From the NCBI GenBank assembly GCA_019308525.1, contig JAFDIC010000425.1, forward strand, positions 1 to 6,310: DNA of 6,310 bases. The letters are read 5' to 3'. Numbering within the stretch: the first letter of the stretch is position 1; each line of letters starts with the position of its first letter. Source of the stretch: Deltaproteobacteria bacterium (lineage in GTDB: Bacteria; Desulfobacterota; DSM-4660; Desulfatiglandales; HGW-15). The notes beneath the pieces were generated by a model. That model saw only the letters and a list, made by a program, of their open reading frames with translations, was not told the origin of the DNA and ran no database searches. A program made the translations under genes and the position numbers. Positions 5,686 through 6,310 of the stretch are shown in pieces.

Positions 5686-5714
5686 TTGTGTTAAGTGGCC
5701 TAATCACTAATAAT
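5686..5714 (+). promoter_or_regulatory. Candidate weak promoter of xseA
   Basis: TTGTGT (5686-5691), a 17-base spacer and AATAAT (5709-5714, 5 of 6 matches) lie 43 bases before the xseA ATG. The -35 box is poor (3 of 6). It overlaps a short inverted repeat CACTT-GTGTT-AAGTG (5683-5697) that could serve as an operator, but this is weak. Confidence 0.3.
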
Positions 5715-5757
5715 GTAGCCTGAGAATCTGTCCTGTTCATGCGGCTTGGGAATTACT

Positions 5758-6310
5758 ATGCAACTAGAGGATGGTCAAGGCCCCAGAATCTACACGGTCA
5801 GCGCTCTCACGGAGCAGATCAAGGATCTTCTCGAGTCCCACTTCGAGTTCCTGTGGGTCGAGGGGGAAATCAGTAATTTCAGGGTTCCTGGCTCAGGTCA
5901 TTTCTACATGGACCTGAAGGATAAAGGCGCAAAGATCAGGGCCGTGATGTTTCGCCCCCGCTCAAGGTATCTCAAGTTCATGCCGGAAGATGGAATGAAA
6001 GTTCTCGCGCAGGGTCGAATAGGGATGTACCAGACGAGGGGAGAGTATCAACTGATCCTTGATTACCTTGAGCCCCTTGGTATTGGAGCCCTTGCCCTGG
6101 CCTTCGAGCAACTCAAAAGGAAGCTGGCGGCCCGGGGAGTCTTTGATGTGAAGATAAAGAAACCGTTGCCTTTCCTGCCCCGGAGGGTCGCAGTGATCAC
6201 GTCTCCCACCGGGGCCGCCGTAAGGGATTTCCTGAAGGTCGTCCGCAGGCGGTTTGCAAATATCGAAATAATAGTGGTGCCGGTAAAGGTCCAGGGGGAG
6301 GAGGCGACGG
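5758..6310 (+). CDS. xseA: Exodeoxyribonuclease VII large subunit (N-terminal 184 codons)
   Basis: The frame is open from ATG 5758 to the right edge. Residues 11-26 (IYTVSALTEQIKDLLE) and 31-51 (LWVEGEISNFR, then GHFYMDLKD) are the N-terminal OB-fold single-strand DNA binding domain of XseA. It is followed by IRAVMFR (60-66), VLAQGRIGMYQTRGEYQLI (82-100) and the linker LGALALAFEQLKRKL-like region (109-123). The catalytic domain begins at PRRVAVITSPTGAAVRDFL (141-159). With XseB this enzyme degrades single-stranded DNA from both ends in repair and recombination, in the cytoplasm. A full protein has about 400-450 residues, so more than half lies outside the window. No good ribosome site precedes the ATG (GGGAATTACT), but no other start fits the family's N-terminus. 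Divergent from the DUF4301 unit. Identification is firm. Confidence 0.95.
   Translation, partial: MQLEDGQGPRIYTVSALTEQIKDLLESHFEFLWVEGEISNFRVPGSGHFYMDLKDKGAKIRAVMFRPRSRYLKFMPEDGMKVLAQGRIGMYQTRGEYQLILDYLEPLGIGALALAFEQLKRKLAARGVFDVKIKKPLPFLPRRVAVITSPTGAAVRDFLKVVRRRFANIEIIVVPVKVQGEEAT

Noticed and set aside
5387..5740. Long N-terminal extension of the DUF4301 reading frame to an ATG at 5740.
   Set aside because: The added 114 residues show no family resemblance, lie over a TTGACA-17-TATCCT promoter, and would nearly touch the xseA start. Family homology begins near 5386.

Overview
The window holds housekeeping-type genes, moderately GC-rich, with mostly AGGAGG-like ribosome sites. A biotin-dependent carboxyltransferase subunit, a DnaJ-tailed rhomboid protease, a PhnP-like metallo-beta-lactamase and xseA together suggest a Gram-negative anaerobe of the Desulfobacterota / former Deltaproteobacteria type. 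That placement is an inference from gene content and sequence style; no marker gene in the window proves it. I see no tRNA, rRNA, CRISPR array, transposon or phage gene.

Layout, right to left on the minus strand. (1) A promoter at 5450-5478 (TTGACA, 17-base spacer, TATCCT) drives a two-gene unit: a DUF4301 protein (3908-5386) and, 44 bases on, a DUF368 membrane protein of the polyprenyl-phosphate transporter family (2943-3863). It ends at a hairpin plus U-tract terminator (2869-2908). (2) A second near-consensus promoter (2839-2867) abuts that terminator. It would start a transcript with an unusually long leader of about 340 bases, carrying a long imperfect hairpin and a 10-bp closing stem. 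The leader leads into a carboxyltransferase subunit gene (pyruvate carboxylase B / oxaloacetate decarboxylase alpha / transcarboxylase 5S family, 1178-2493), which is broken by a frameshift near 1375. (3) After a strong hairpin (1122-1149) come a rhomboid protease fused to a DnaJ C-terminal domain (119-1096) and the first 28 codons of a metallo-beta-lactamase-fold protein (1-85) running off the left edge.

On the plus strand, xseA (exonuclease VII large subunit) starts at 5758 and runs off the right edge. It is divergent from the DUF4301 gene across about 370 bases that carry promoters for both directions.

Functionally, the DUF4301-DUF368 pair may serve envelope glycan or lipid-carrier work. 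The carboxyltransferase belongs to C3/C4 carboxylic-acid metabolism and would need a separate biotin carrier and a partner. The rhomboid-DnaJ fusion suggests membrane-linked proteolysis coupled to recognition of unfolded substrates. The least explained element is the structured leader before the carboxyltransferase gene.
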